64,000 bases of DNA. Source: Vespa crabro (Eukaryota > Arthropoda > Insecta > Hymenoptera > Vespidae). The stretch's first letter is position 1; each line of letters opens with the position of its first letter. The DNA lies in assembly GCF_910589235.1 (NCBI RefSeq), contig NC_060970.1, forward strand, positions 5,483,487-5,547,486. Reading direction: 5' to 3'. The notes beneath the pieces are model-generated. The model worked only from the letters and a program-made list of their open reading frames with translations, had not been told where the DNA came from and made no database searches. Positions 1-14,136 of the stretch are shown piece by piece. The position numbers were made by a program, and so were the translations under genes.

Positions 1-156
1 TTATGATTGGTATGTATTTCTTATTTTTTCAAATACTGAAATCAACACTTCAAAATTTCTTTGTTTTGTTAATTAAATTCGTAATTATGATATATGAAAT
101 TAAGAATCGATAAAATCTTGATGTTAAACAAATAACAAAAATTATATAATGCAGTC
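1..156 (+). other. 5' flank / leader of Ncoa6
   Basis: AT-rich sequence before the first Ncoa6 ATG. It probably holds 5' UTR or the end of an intron. No upstream coding exon or clear core promoter is visible before the window edge. Confidence 0.4.
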
Positions 157-307
157 ATGGCGGCAGACAGTGATGGTGATCTGATTGAGACGGTGGTAAC
201 TTGTGAGGGTGACCTTGGTGATCCAGAATTTCCACATAAATTTAAAACAATTGTTGACCGTCTTAAGTCTCTACTATGTAAAGGTATTATGAATCTATTG
301 CAATGTA

Positions 308-338
<31 letters not shown>

Positions 339-463
339 TTTGAGGAAGATTAATTTTAAAGTATAAAGAAGTTTTATATATAATATAATAGTACAGTTAT
401 TTTTGTTAGGTAAAATAATTTTCTATTTTTATTATTTGTCTATTATATGTATTATTATTATTA

Positions 464-497
<34 letters not shown>

Positions 498-2192
498 GTA
501 TATTTTGTATATCTTCTAAAGGAAAAGTTATTTATAATTTGCAGAGAAAGGAGATGGTCTAAAAGTTAACAAAGTAGAACCATGGAATTCTGTAAGGGTC
601 ACATTTTCCATACCAAGAGAAGCTGCATTACGGTTGCGAGAATTAGCAGCGCAAGGATCTCCAACACTTACTCAACTTGGCATTCTTTCTGTGCAGGTTG
701 AAGGAGACCAGGTATATTTATTGTTTTATAGATCCTAATAATATTATTGAATAAATTAGTAAGTTAGCAGTAATAAAAGTGTTTTCATGGTAAATATTAC
801 TAAAGTAATAATATAGTATATTTACTTATTTCTAGGTTATATCTTTAAGGATAGCAAGTCGATTTGGAGGTGAGGCACAAGAAATTGTCTTACGTTCAGG
901 ATCTTCACAGGATGCTGGAAATAAATCTCAGAATGAATCTACAAATAGTTCAGTCACCATTGACAATGATCCTACAATAGCTTTACCTGGTCCAAGTAAT
1001 ACATCAACAATATCTTCTGCATTGCGGAATGTTGCTCAAATAATAGCAGCTGGTATGCTTGTTTAACATTAAACAAACATATTTAAAGAACAAATATATT
1101 TCATTATTATCATATATACTATTTCAGGTACATCGTCAGAGAAAGCTCCTCAATTCCGTTCTCCAAATGTTGTGGCACCAACAGACTGTGATCCTATCCC
1201 ACCTTTTCTTGCAAAACCTGTGCCGTCAACGGCTGGTAGTAATGGTGTTGGTACTTCTGGCAACCAACCAGTCACTAATTCTAATGCTTCATCCAGAAAT
1301 AATTATAACGGTCCATTCCCGTTTGCCAGCATGACCCATGCTGCTCAAGCAATACATAGTCGAGAATCACAAGCTACAACAATAAAAAATGCAATTCAGT
1401 TTAAACAACATACACAGCCACCACCGCCTTATCCGATACAAGATAATTTGGCAACAGTCACAGCCTTGTCAAGTGGTCATACAACTACTCAAACTGTGGT
1501 TACAGTTGGGCAATTAACAACTCAGTATAAGTCTCCAATTACCACGACATCTAGTCTGTCACCAAACAATGGTAACCATTTAACAGGAAATTCCAATGGT
1601 AGTGGTAACCAAGTTGCTTTATCAAGTCCATTACTTGTGAATCTTCTGCAAAATGATGCTACCTCACATTCAAATAATGTGATACCTGGTCAGAAAATGT
1701 TGCCACCAGCTGTTGTTGATAGCTCAGGATTGGTAAATCGTATGAGACCTACGAAAAAGCCAACTGTTAGAAGAAAAGAGCTAACCTCGCCTAATGAATC
1801 GCCACCAAATTTGGATTCGCTAAGGACGGAAGATCTGATAGGAGGATCGGCCATTATTCCAGATATATCTCAAAATTCACCATCTTCAGCATTTGTTGCG
1901 GTTAATGCAAATCAGCCATCATCAATTCCTCAACAGCATACAGTTAATGTAATTGGTGGTAGTAGTCAGAATATGATGACATCACAAACGGTCCACCAAG
2001 TGCCTGTTGTTGGACAGATACAGCAACAGACACCACCAATACATACTCCAGTACAAATACAACAAAAGTTTCCTATCAGACAAGAATTGACTTATAGGCC
2101 TTCACAAATGCAAATACAAAGTCAACTTCCTGCTAGGCATTCGGTAAATGGACAAGTTAGAACACCTTTACAACAGCGACAATTATTGCTTC

Positions 2193-2227
<35 letters not shown>

Positions 2228-2251
2228 CTTTTGGCTCAACAACAACAACAA

Positions 2252-2296
<45 letters not shown>

Positions 2297-5200
2297 TTAG
2301 GCCAACAAAACATGGCTACATCACAATTGATAACTCAGCAAGGACCTACAACACAGCAGACATTGTTGCAACAGCAAAACACTAATGCTCCTTTGCAATC
2401 AGCATCTTTACCAAGTCAACCAGTTATACAACAGCAACAAGTTCTACAGCATCCAACAGTAGCATTGAATGTATCGCAACAAAGGCTAAGTTACTTAAGT
2501 AATCAACGTCAACAAACACCTCCACCATATCCACGACAACCGGTACCACAGCAACCTCATTTACCACAACAAAGCCAGACGTTGAATGTACAACAACAGT
2601 TACATCACAATCAATTGAAAAATATAAATGTCAATACGAGTGCAACAACAGACTTTCGTTATGGACAAAGTCAAAATATCCTCAGTAGAAATTATCAGCC
2701 ATCTATTAGCAGTGCTAATGGACCTACATGGAGTACGCAAAGTAGTTCCATTCCACAGGGTGCTCAAGTTAATACTACAAGGCTCGCAGTCTCAAATCAG
2801 GTTCCAGGTGCCTTTTCTCAGTGTGGCTCTCATATGAATCATACTCCTACGACTACTGCGACTGCTGCCATTAATAAAGTAGAAACATCAGAGTCCCCAA
2901 AACCTGAGGAGGAGACACCAGAGCCAGAGTATACATCAACTGGAAAAATCCGCCAATTTCTCATAAATCCTCTGACCGGTCATTTAGAACCAATGCCTAG
3001 CGAAAGTTCTGATTCAGAACCAGAAAGTGCAGTTGATAATCAAGATGATTTCTTTTCTTTTCCATCTCCTTCAAACGATAGATCAAATTCTATCTTTTCT
3101 GACGACGACGCTGATAGCAATTTTTCGAGAAGAAACGATACTACGACCAATACCGATCAATCAGATTCTGAAACAACGGTCAAATCTACAGCCAGTGAAG
3201 GAAGTTTAAAGCACAGCAGGATAAAACCTACGAGAGAGTCTGCGCACAGTCCAATGCCAGGAGAAAAGATTAAACTCCGATTAAAATTAGAAAAATCAGA
3301 ACCAGTTACCCAAGCGTATAAAGTGGATGTATCATTTGTAAACACACCACCTGTCAGGAAAGTTGACAAGTCGGTAAACAAAATGTTTACCACAGGTATC
3401 TCTAGCTCAGGGACTGGTGACGAACCACGAGTGCCTCCGTTACACATTTCTTTAAGAGGACGTAATGCTTCTGTAGTACAAATCAGGAAAAAAGAAAAAA
3501 AGTCTTTGAAAGATGGGGAAACTGATGTAGCTAATGTAAAGAGAAAAGGAAAATTGAAGAAAATGAAAGAATGTATAGATGGGAACAAATTGCTCCAAAA
3601 GAAATCATCGTTGAACATGATTATAGGTACTTCGTCTGCTTCCAAACTACCCCTGTCCAACTCTGCGATGATAAATAGCGCCAGTACCATTAGCAAAATG
3701 AATAATATTCTTCAAACTGTCGTTGCAAAACCTAATGCCTTTAAACAAGAAGTGTCGGTAGATTCTATGAGGCTACAAGGTGGGCTAATTAAGCCAAGTT
3801 CAAGTAAAAATAATGACGTGGATGATATACCGTTGAACAGTAGAATTCCATCCCCGTCTAAACATAAATCTACTATTTTAAATCAACCTTTGAATACACC
3901 ACAACAAAACATAACAAAGAATCAAATGGAAGTTGATGTACAAAATCATACACATGAACAGAAAATAGGGGGAGGTAAGATAGTAACACAATATCAAAAT
4001 ATTATTACATATAATTAAAACTGTAGTTAGTTAGTTGGATCCATTTTTAAATGTATTGAGAGATTTATTTATATTTTTATATAATAATTTTTATTCAATG
4101 AAAACTTTTCTAGGTAAAACCAAAAGAAGAGATTCCAAGAAGAAATCAGAATCTGGAGATGGTATGCACAGAGAACAGAATTTATTGTCAGGTGGTAGAA
4201 TTCTAGATAATCAAGCCAAATGGAGAAAATTGGGTTATAAAGGTGATTCCAATCAAGCGATACGAAAGTCAGATACACTTATAACAGGAAACGATTTTAC
4301 AACTGTTAAAAAAGTTGGCGAAATCAGGAGAACCAGCGACAGTGACATAAATAGATCAGCCATAGAAAAGAACAATGCATTAAATGCGGTCACCTCAAGA
4401 TTAACAGAAATAAACGGTGTAAAAAGTGATTTAATCAATCAAGAGAAAAGAAGACGTTTGAGTTTAATGGATGAAAAGGATTTGCATATAGGAGGTAAAT
4501 TTAAAGTTTATTCTTTCCATCTAAGAGTGGATCATTATATTATATTTTATTTTATTTTTCTCAACTTTTTTTATTTGTATAAAGTATAAGTTTAAGTTTA
4601 CGACAAAAAATCGGACATCTCTCTAAATTTATTACAGAATGTCATAAAACAGAGGCTAGCAGTCAAAGCAGTCAAAAAGTTGTTTCTGAGTCTTCTTCAC
4701 CAAATGCTGTTTCAAATGCAAAAAATGTTACCAATGTACCTTATGAGAGTGAAACGCAAAATTTAAAAACAAAAAACGCAATAATGCAAAATGATTCTAA
4801 TGCATCAAACAATTCTGAAGCTAAAGTGTCTGTGCATACGGATATGGCAACTAAATGTTCTCAGCAGTCTGTTAACAGAATTACAACTGTCAAAAGTAAA
4901 CCGGACATTGACAATTGCAAAGTGAATGCGAATACTTTAACTAAAAATCAAAGTCTTGGACAGAAAATGAAAAATCACATGAATATTAAAAATGACACAA
5001 ATGCTACTATTAATAGGCACAAGGTAGAGCATTTTAACAATAAAAAGATAACTCAGAATCACATAATAAAACAAGCTGATAGAACTGTGATTGAAAATAA
5101 GTTGGATAATTCACAAAGGATAAGTTTATTAAAAACATCACAAAGCTCAATAATCAGCAATACAGTGGACCAAGTTCCCAGATCCCAAAGTAATGATTTA

Positions 5201-8172
5201 GCAACTGGCAAGCCGACTTTACCAATTGGGGAAATCAATGTAACAGAAGCTAAAGTGAAGCAGAAGTTACTTGAGAATACAACAGTTCCTATTGGAATTG
5301 GTGTTGATGCAAGTGTAGAAAGAGTTGGTAGCGGAGGGGGTGGGGAGGATTCGGGGATAGAATCTATGGATGCTCTTTCAGAGAAGTCACCAAATCAGGG
5401 GGAATCACCTTTACATAGGCCAGTGACTGAAACAGTGACACAAAGTAGCACTAAAAGTGTTATTCAAGGGGAACCATCCCTGCCAACCACCAATAAGAAC
5501 GTGCCTTCCTCAACTAATAGTAGTGATATGTGTTCAAATACCCATACGGAACTTCTTAAGTCCAATGCCCCACAAAGATTAAGCCCTGTGTCTGTTGCAA
5601 GTTATCTTGAAAATCATCTTAATTGCAATGTATCACATTCTAGTGAACAAGATACGAAGAATATATCTAGTGAAAAGACAGTAACAATAACAACAACTTC
5701 AAGAACTAGTGGTAATAATAGTGACTTGGTTGCTAGTTTAGAAATAACTGAAAATGAAAAAAGTGTTTCCAATCCACTAGTGACAGGATCAGTGACTGTC
5801 GTGACTGCCGCTATAAATAGTGGCATGGATAGTGATAATTTATTACAATGTGCGCATCAACAAATAAGCAATTACTCTGAAACAGACAGTTGTAGCATTA
5901 AATTAGAAGGTACTATTAACCAAAATGAGCAGGGTACGACAAACTCTAAGCACGAAGTGTTAAGGGACGCAGAGGACAAACTTGTTGAAGACAGTGTAAA
6001 AACGGTAACAGAGAGTGACAGTGCAATTAGATTAAGTGAAGAACCTCAAGGACAGAATAATAATGGTGTGCCTCTAATTCAAAATCATGTTACATATAAT
6101 AAAGTTAAAACAGAAAAGCTTGATAATACACTTACAAACAAAGCTATCGCAGTGGTGGATAATACATGTCCAAATAATCAGAGTCACCAGAGTCCAGAAA
6201 TCAAAGCAGAGCCTGTAATCAATGTTAAAGTGGATGACACAAGGCAGGTTGATCAGTCAGATAATTCTAAAAATAATTTATCGTTGAACACAGGCTCAGT
6301 TCAAATAGAATCATGTACTGATCAAAACCAAAAATGTAATGTACAAACTCCTCAACAAATTTCAGTCAGGGAATCTTCAATGAATCTTCAAAAAGTTACA
6401 GACGATTTGGTTAAGAAAATTGTTAATGATGCCAGCGAAATAAATATAGGTATCCAGTCACCTCTTGGTGAGGATCCACAGCCAATTAGGATCACACCGC
6501 CATTATATACATATTCTAATCCAGTTGTTTTGCAAAGAGATGAGACTCCAAGCCCAGCAGCACAAAATCTTGAAGTAGATTCTAGCGATGTAGAACATGT
6601 AAAACGAAAACGCAGAAGGAAACAGGAATTAGAAGGCCGACAGGATGTCATATGTATAGAGGACAATGACGATGCACATTTTGTGGAAAGATTAAATTCT
6701 AATAACTCGGATGATTATATTAAAAGACCACCTAAATCTTTGTTAGAACAACTTTTAATAGAAATTCCAAGCGAAAGTAATGAAAAGAGATCATTGAGAA
6801 CTAGATCACAAAAACTTAACAGTCCAGACATTGCCAAAACTCCAAAAAGTAGCCCACATGGTCCTAATAAGTTGGAGGAAAGACGTAGTATATCGCCATA
6901 TGCAAAGGCTAGTCCAAAGTTGGGATCATCTAAATTATCACCAAATACAACAACTATGAAAGTAGGGAAAAGAAAACGACAGGAAAGTGAAAGTTCTGTA
7001 GCATCGAATGCGGCCGATGATCCACAACCACGACCAGGAAAACGAAAATGTTCCGAAAATGCTGCAGAACTCATCAAAGCTTGTATGGGTGTAGAAGAAA
7101 CTGGACCTGTCAAGAAACAAATCCCTGGCAAAGAAGAACAGCCCAAAAAGGGATTCAACATATTGGCTAAAGCTAAAAAAGGTGTGCTTACCACATATAT
7201 ATATGTATGGATGTATGTATGTATGTATGCATGTATGTATGCATGTATGTATGTATGTATATCTATTCTTTTTCTTTCTAATGTCATAAATTATTATGAA
7301 TTATTATCACATTATAAAGGCTGCCAAAAACAGAAATATTTTTAGTTGTTAGTTGTCCTTGTCTATTGTTACTGACCTTAAATATAAAACTTATAAAAGC
7401 TTGTCGATTAGATTTATTTGCATATTGAGTCTAATCGATTTGATAATTTTATATTTTTAGGTCCCATTGTGGTAGAAGTAGATTCTTCTGACGATGAACC
7501 GTTGATTGAATCTGTAGGAAAAGCAAGAATGAGATTGTCAGATGAAACATCCGCTGCTTCTCCAAAGCCTAAAGATCAAAAGTAAGCAATACTGATACGT
7601 GATTACGTGCAGCGTAATGTAAACTTGAATTAGCCGCACTTAACGAGAAGTATTCCATGTAAATGAATTGTTATCATTCTAGAACAAATTCAACTACAAC
7701 TGTTTCTGGCAGTCCAATTAATTCTAGTAATATATCAAATTTCAATGCCAGTAATAGAGTGCAAAGAGAAGGCCGTTTATTAACAACCAAACAAGCAAGT
7801 ACACCAACAGCTGTGAATGCTGGAAAAGAAAGGCTACGTGGTACTTCAGTATCAAGTAATGAATCAGTGGGAGAAGTAACAACAAGACGATCTGTTCGAC
7901 AGAATACAGCTTCACCATTAGCAACACCGGCAAGCAATACAAGAGGTGCATCTAGATCTACGGAAGATGTAAATAGAAGAAAAACTCGAAGTGGAGCTGG
8001 TATGTATACAATATTCATTTAAAAGTTCATTATAATTCATTTTTAAACATGATTCATGGATAAGAAATATATATTTTTATTCTGGTTTATTTGTCGACGT
8101 TGATAGCATTCAAAAATATCTTTATATTACATTTAAAGAGCATGAAATATTTTTTTCTTTTTATATATATAT

Positions 8173-8243
<71 letters not shown>

Positions 8244-8370
8244 AATTAAGTTACATATTCCCTATACCGTTTTAATTGAAAACACCTCGTACAGCGGGAA
8301 CATTGTTTTAGTAACGACTGAGGCAGCAGAACAGGCGAAACGGAGGCGAATATCCCGAGAAAACAAATGA
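157..8370 (+). CDS. Ncoa6: Nuclear receptor coactivator 6 (Ncoa6)
   Basis: Nuclear coactivator that, in characterised animals, is a subunit of the Trr/MLL3-MLL4 (COMPASS-like) H3K4 methyltransferase complex and bridges it to transcription factors. My model is exons 157-283, 545-711, 836-1052, 1128-3974, 4114-4494, 4638-7181, 7461-7581, 7683-7999 and 8312-8370, all with GT..AG borders, giving 2259 residues. The first three exons encode the conserved N-terminal NCOA6 domain (from MAADSDGDLIE through VEPWNSVRVTFSIPREAA). An LXXLL receptor-box (SPLLVNLLQ, about residue 341) matches the mammalian NCOA6 motif; a second LXXLL (LEQLL) lies near residue 1947. Between them are a long Q-rich segment with polyQ near residues 525-560, an acidic Ser/Asp patch and Lys-rich blocks. 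The short last exon ends in a basic QAKRRRISRENK tail that looks like a nuclear localisation signal. Weakest points are the first exon and the final 59-base exon, which were chosen by phase. Confidence 0.9.
2191..2296 (+). repeat. CAA/CAG polyglutamine-coding repeat in Ncoa6
   Basis: Two runs of CAA and CAG codons separated by a short LLAQ spacer encode an interrupted polyQ tract in the central Q-rich part of Ncoa6. Mixed CAA/CAG codons tend to limit expansion. Polymorphic length between individuals is likely but is inference. Confidence 0.95.
7198..7262 (+). repeat. (ATGT)n microsatellite in Ncoa6 intron
   Basis: Tetranucleotide array just 3' of the donor of the exon ending at 7181. The open reading frame runs through it by chance; splice phase shows that it is intronic. 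Confidence 0.9.
8163..8244. repeat. (AT)n microsatellite in the last Ncoa6 intron
   Basis: A nearly pure AT dinucleotide run between the exon ending at 7999 and the final exon at 8312. Confidence 0.95.
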
Positions 8371-9115
8371 CCCTCGGGAAGTGACCTTGACAGTGATTAG
8401 CTACCGTCGCTTGTCAAGGCCTATACGTCTGATTATCTATTTGTTATAAACAATTACTTGATCGCCGTGTGGCTGGACCCCACCTGGTGAATGTGTATGT
8501 GTCGATAGCGCACAAACATTGCTGTATATGTTTGGGAGTTTTATGGCAATCGGAACGCTGGATGGTGTAAAAAAAAAAAAGGAAAAAGAAAAAAAAAACA
8601 AATAAATTTATGTTGTATTATAAGAAACTGAATGATCTATTTTAAAATATACAAAAAATATAAACGATAATTATAAACTCTTTCGAAGCTTCGTTTAAAT
8701 ATTTTTTGTATATTCTGTATAAAATTTTAAAATTTTCTTTGATAATATACTATAAGAAAAGATTTGTATTCCACCTGAACGATCGTCTTTAGATGTTACT
8801 TTTTTAAATATCTAAGAAATTTAATTATAAGGGAAGATCAGTACGAAAAAACACGAGAATGATGTATTTTTCACCGTCCAGCATTCTTTCTTGCAATCTA
8901 CTCCTCTAAACAGCAAAGTTTAGTTACTCAGAATCTGTTCAGCGTTTTATGTTTTGATCTAAGTAACTAAACTGGATTTATAACTGCCGAGTCATTATGT
9001 AACTTTCTTTTACCAATTACAAGTTATTATTATTCATTTATAGAACGAGGTCGCATTATTATATATGTGCAATTCGGTCAAGTTCAATTTATGTGTTGAG
9101 GTCAATATTTACAGC

Positions 9116-9116
<1 letters not shown>

Positions 9117-9158
<42 letters not shown>

Positions 9159-9318
9159 ATATATATATACATAAAATATATATATAATATTATATATATT
9201 GACATATGCATATATATATGTATATATGTGTGTATATATGTATATGTATATATATGTATATATATATATATGTATGTATGTATGATGATGTATGTATGTA
9301 TTTATGTATATATATAAA
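9117..9318. repeat. Compound (AT)n/(GTAT)n microsatellite
   Basis: About 200 bases of AT, GTAT and ATGT units that create spurious Tyr/Ile-rich reading frames on both strands. No gene is present. Confidence 0.95.
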
Positions 9319-9397
9319 CGTTTTTTCATGAATATACCCAACAGAAAGTTATGCAAGAATTCTTTTTACACAGATGAAGGCATAACTTTCTGCTCTT

Positions 9398-9400
9398 TGT

Positions 9401-9432
<32 letters not shown>
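9398..9432. repeat. (CTTT)n microsatellite
   Basis: Tandem TTTC/CTTT units in the presumed Ncoa6 3' UTR. Confidence 0.9.
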
Positions 9433-12400
9433 TTTTCTTTCATATTCTTATTCATGGGAATTAAATAATGGTAAAAGAAAGATAAAATTTTATAGGTCAA
9501 ACATGAAAATCTCTGATTCTACTGCCGTAATATAACACATTATTTCTGCAGATATAAATTTTATTAAACGATGGGCTTGGGTCGCTACTCTGACAACTAC
9601 TTCACTGATAGACTTTGTTTAAAAAATGTTAAATATTTGTAGTTGTTTATTTATTCTATTTTAACTCTTCTTATTTTTGTAGAATTTCTCATTTTGTAGA
9701 TATTCTGGGTTAAAGTGCATGCATAAAAAATAGTGTTGGCTATACTCATTTTTGATATTAAATACAATTGTCATGAGTATAATAAATTATATTTGAAGAT
9801 GCAGTGTACCGAACACATCATCTTCATTTATTCTTATTTGTATAAAAATCTTACAATTGATTTTGAAGTACTCCTGAGATAAAATAGCACACTTTGTAAC
9901 TCTTGAAAATTAACACTTTATCAAAATGCTTAAGCATAGATGTATGGTATTTGATTTTAATAAATTTTGTTTAGGACTTAAGTTTATATCTATATTATAT
10001 TTCTAAATATACGTTAGTTACTACACAATTTCCATTTTTTAAATCGGTAAACACAGTCTTTCAGTGGAATGTTCGTCGGTAGACATAATATTGCAGAAAA
10101 CACACAGGGGTATAAGGCTATTATTAAAAATGACTTATTTTATTTATGAAAATATGCGGATCGTTGGAATATACATAAATCATGCATAAAAATATGAAAA
10201 TGATAAGATTAAAATATAAAACAAAAAAACAAAAAAAACTATTAATACAATGTTAATTTGATAGGTAATATATGAATGAATATATTTTGTAAATAATTTC
10301 TTGTAAAGATACACAAAGCACCTCTCACTCTGTATATATAGGAACTGTTTAAATTTTTATTAAAAATTAGTAATAATTAAAAAAAATCGTGCAACATCTC
10401 ATTGTCATTTTTATTAATTATTCTTCGCGCGCTATCATTTTATTAAAACTTTGTTAGCATCATCCTTTTGCCAATACTTATGGTACATAGACATAAGCGT
10501 ATATATACATAATGAAATAATATGTATATGTCATTTATGTTACATACATTATTTTCGTGATCAGATAATCTAGTTTTATATTGTATAAATATAAATTAAT
10601 GGTTGAGAGTACGAATTTTAAGTAACTGGCAGTAGTCATCACTCCACATCTTCTAAATTTATTTTGATGACTTTTTTCTCCAAGAAATTAATATCTTCTC
10701 GACTTGATATTATTTTTCATTAATATATTTCATTTACAATTTGTTGATTTTTAATAAATAACATTATTTTATTTTGCTCTGGTGCTGAATTTTTTTAGAT
10801 TTTTCTAATGGAAAATTAAAAGGTTACTGCTTTAACGATTTTAATTATAATATTAAATTTAAAGGCAAAATAGTAAAACATCGATAAACTAACGATCGTT
10901 TTTCATTATATTTTTATTAATGTATGACCTAATAAATTTATAGTCCCTGGACAAATAATTTCAGGAAATAATAATATTGTGTCAATACGATTATGTACAA
11001 GTAATTGTAAGTGAAATCTTTGATAAAATAATTTGGTCTTTTACTTGAGCTGGTTTAAAAGAGTTTGATGACTACTTGGCAATCTATTTCATAAAATAAT
11101 TATTTCATTACTGAGATATTAAATATTGAATTTGATCTTATTGGAATAAGAAAAGTTAGCAAAGTGATCGATCAATCAGCTTGTACACTGAGTAATGAAA
11201 TAAAAAACATTTTGCTAATTTCTTCCTATTCTCAACATTAATTTAAATTATTTAGTTAAAATGCTGCATGTTTATTGGAATTTATATTCCAACAGATATA
11301 TTGAAACTTATATTGTACATAGTAGCATATGCTTATTTTGGATGGGAAATGAAAAAAAAAAAAAAAAAAAATGAAAATAATAAACGTGTACATAAAGATA
11401 TAAAGAAGAAAATTAAGAGAATTACACATTCAATTTTGATCCAGATCCCTAGTATTATGGGATAATATGTAATATATAGTAATTTAATTACGATGAGAGA
11501 GAAGTATAAAAATTATTGGGAAAAGAAACACACCTGTAATTTCGATGTATAATATTCTCTTTATAGATAGTTAGGCTAGATATTATTATGTTACAATTTT
11601 ATTAAATATTACATTTATATGATTGTATAGATTATAAACGAGCTAAGCTTTCTATGTAAATATATCTTAAAGCTAAAACAGGAATTTTTAGCCTGCTAAC
11701 ATTGTTAAGGAGCTTTTTCAGTACATCTGCCATGTAGCTGCATATGTATGCATATAATATAAGAAAGATAAAATATTAATGCGCCAAAGATCATATTCTG
11801 ATTGACATGTGTGATAACTGTTCATATTCAATACATCTTAGAGAATGGTATACATGTGAAGCTCGATAAACAATTGGTGCTTTATAATACGATGAACACG
11901 TTGCAGTGTTATATCTCAGCATTATTACAATAATTAAATCAATAAAAAGTGATCACTTTTGTGCCCATTTATATCTTTAAATATGGCAATTACTTTATAA
12001 GCTCCTTAACTATGTGAGTAATGCTGCAAATATAACAGTATGTATAATGGATATGAGTTTTAAAATCATCAAACTATATTAAAGAGTTGGATGATTTCAA
12101 AACCTCTTGTATGCAAAACACATTTGTATTTTTAGTATTTGGTTAAATGATATAAATAATAGTAAAGGATAAATGATAATAATCCAAGTGGATATATAAT
12201 ATAAAGAATTAGATCCCATATATTATATTTGTAGAAATGATTGATCACACATGGAAAGAAAAATCGCGCTATGATTATCAAGAAAATATTACAATTATAT
12301 TATTACTTATTATTACTACAAAATGACTATACAACATGGTAATTTGCTAATTGTACCTTTTAATAATTACCGTAGACACATTGATGCAAATGGTTTTTTT

Positions 12401-12623
12401 TCTTGTTAAATATTAATTATCATAGACTTAAAAGATAATGAAAAATGTGTTATAAAAAAAAATTAAATCGCTCACTTTACATTTTTATCAAAAACCCATT
12501 TCGTTAACCAATAATAGATGCTTCTATAAACTTGGCAGCGTATGATGTGTAAGTAAAATTGACAGTTATGTTTTTTCTCTTTCTATATATATATTTCTAT
12601 ATATATTTTCAATGCTATAGCAT

Positions 12624-12702
12624 TTGTGTGTGTGTGTGTGCGTGTGCGTGTATGGAAGTATGTATGTATGCACACATACCACACACACACACACACACAT
12701 AG
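12624..12702. repeat. Facing (TG)n and (CA)n arrays: inverted repeat
   Basis: A TG run (with a few CG interruptions) is followed within about 35 bases by a CA run on the same strand. The two arms are complementary and could fold into a hairpin. It lies in non-coding AT-rich DNA between Ncoa6 and Hip14. Confidence 0.85.
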
Positions 12703-13199
12703 GTGTGAATTATAATTACTTTATATATTTCCCTTTTTTCCATATTACAGAAATTTCGAATTTGTTTTTGTTATTAAAAATCATTAAATAATAGCCTTGG
12801 TTAAATAATTTATGAGTTTGTGATTCCACCTATGTAATACACATCTAAAATGAATTGAAAATTTTCTATAAAGCATACATAATGACAAAAGACAATATTC
12901 ATACTTTGAATAATTATGTAACACATATATAGATTATAAAAGAATCTTTATTTTTGCAACTTTAAATATTCAACTCTTCATTGTCTATCTCATTATTAAT
13001 TATAAAAGATAAACAATATAATAAGATAAACATAAAATTCAAAAAATTTATTCCTAATAATAATAATAACATTACCTAGATAAAAAATATAATATAGTCA
13101 ATATTCAATTATATAATACTAATTATTATTAGCTCATTAAAAAAAAAATATATACAAAATCTAAGATACATGTACTTTCAAAATATGCTATAGATATTA

Positions 13200-13500
13200 A
13201 ACTCCAACCGATTGGAAGAAGTGTGGCAGGCGTGTCAAGTAATGTTTCGTCAAGTGGTCGCTAGGTGGTGCCTAAATACTAATCTTCCCCTTCCATTATT
13301 ACATATATACAACATGGGATTCTCATTCCCCTTGTCCTCTCGGACAACCCTACTGAGGTTTCATTGCAATGAGCCGGCGCCCCATCCCCCATGGATATTC
13401 GCCCCTTTGAAGCTAAACTTTGCGTCTCGTATTACGAGAGCACGCGAGTCAGTATGTACGAGCATTGACAGAACCGCTAAAATTTGTAAGGTAAAAGGAT
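13200..13500 (+). promoter_or_regulatory. GC-richer block: putative Hip14 promoter and 5' UTR exon
   Basis: This 300-base island is clearly less AT-rich than its surroundings and sits about 640 bases before the Hip14 start codon. An initiator-like GAGTCAGTATG lies near 13444, and a reasonable splice donor (TGTAAG|gtaaaa) near 13492 could join to the acceptor just before 14137. A 100-codon reading frame crosses the block, but its composition does not look like a protein I know. The reading as core promoter plus short non-coding exon is inference. Confidence 0.45.
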
Positions 13501-13916
13501 ATTTATACTGTTGATCGAAATTATATTGTCACTTGCGTAGTCATTATTATTATAAGTAGCGAATGAAAGAGAGAGAGAGAGAGAGTGGGAATGATCGTTT
13601 ATCTTGACAGCATTTTTTATACTTACTATACCATACAAACACTATACATATATACATTATATCCTTTATTTTATACGCATTAAAAATATTTTTCCTTTCT
13701 TATTTGAATTACGGTAGATTTTAATTCTGAATATAATGAAAAACAATTTTTGTACTTTGTAGTATATAGAAATCTTACTGTTTGTCGTCGTTTTGTCTGA
13801 CAGGAATACAAAATCGTACGTCGGTATGCTTAGATAGTACCTATCTCACACACAATGTGCTTTTACAACGTGTCATGTACATGACAAGAATATAAATGAC
13901 GTTTAAATAACTTAGG

Positions 13917-13930
13917 ATATATATATATTT

Positions 13931-13988
<58 letters not shown>
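13917..13988. repeat. (AT)n microsatellite upstream of Hip14
   Basis: AT dinucleotide run in the presumed first intron of Hip14. Confidence 0.95.
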
Positions 13989-13990
<2 letters not shown>

Positions 13991-14136
13991 CACAAGGTTA
14001 TGGTAGATACGTACATCTAAAGTAGATTTTTAACAGTAATCGATTTACGTTAAGATTTTTATCTTTAAAACGTCTAACAATAAATTTATTTATCCTTTTG
14101 ATTGAGTCGATCTGATTTGATTTTGTTATATATAGG

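Larger units (their letters stand above)
8371..13190 (+). other. AT-rich 3' UTR and intergenic DNA after Ncoa6
   Basis: About 4.8 kb with no credible coding exon on either strand. It contains several AATAAA-type poly(A) signals, TGTAAATA Pumilio-like motifs (near 10286 and 11655) and microsatellites. It is probably the Ncoa6 3' UTR grading into spacer; I cannot place the cleavage site. Confidence 0.6.

Noticed and set aside
3157..3696. A 179-codon - strand frame inside Ncoa6
   Set aside because: It is the antisense shadow of the long, well-supported Ncoa6 exon, with no domain and no splice structure.
6715..7287. A 190-codon - strand frame
   Set aside because: Antisense of an Ncoa6 exon running into the ATGT microsatellite.
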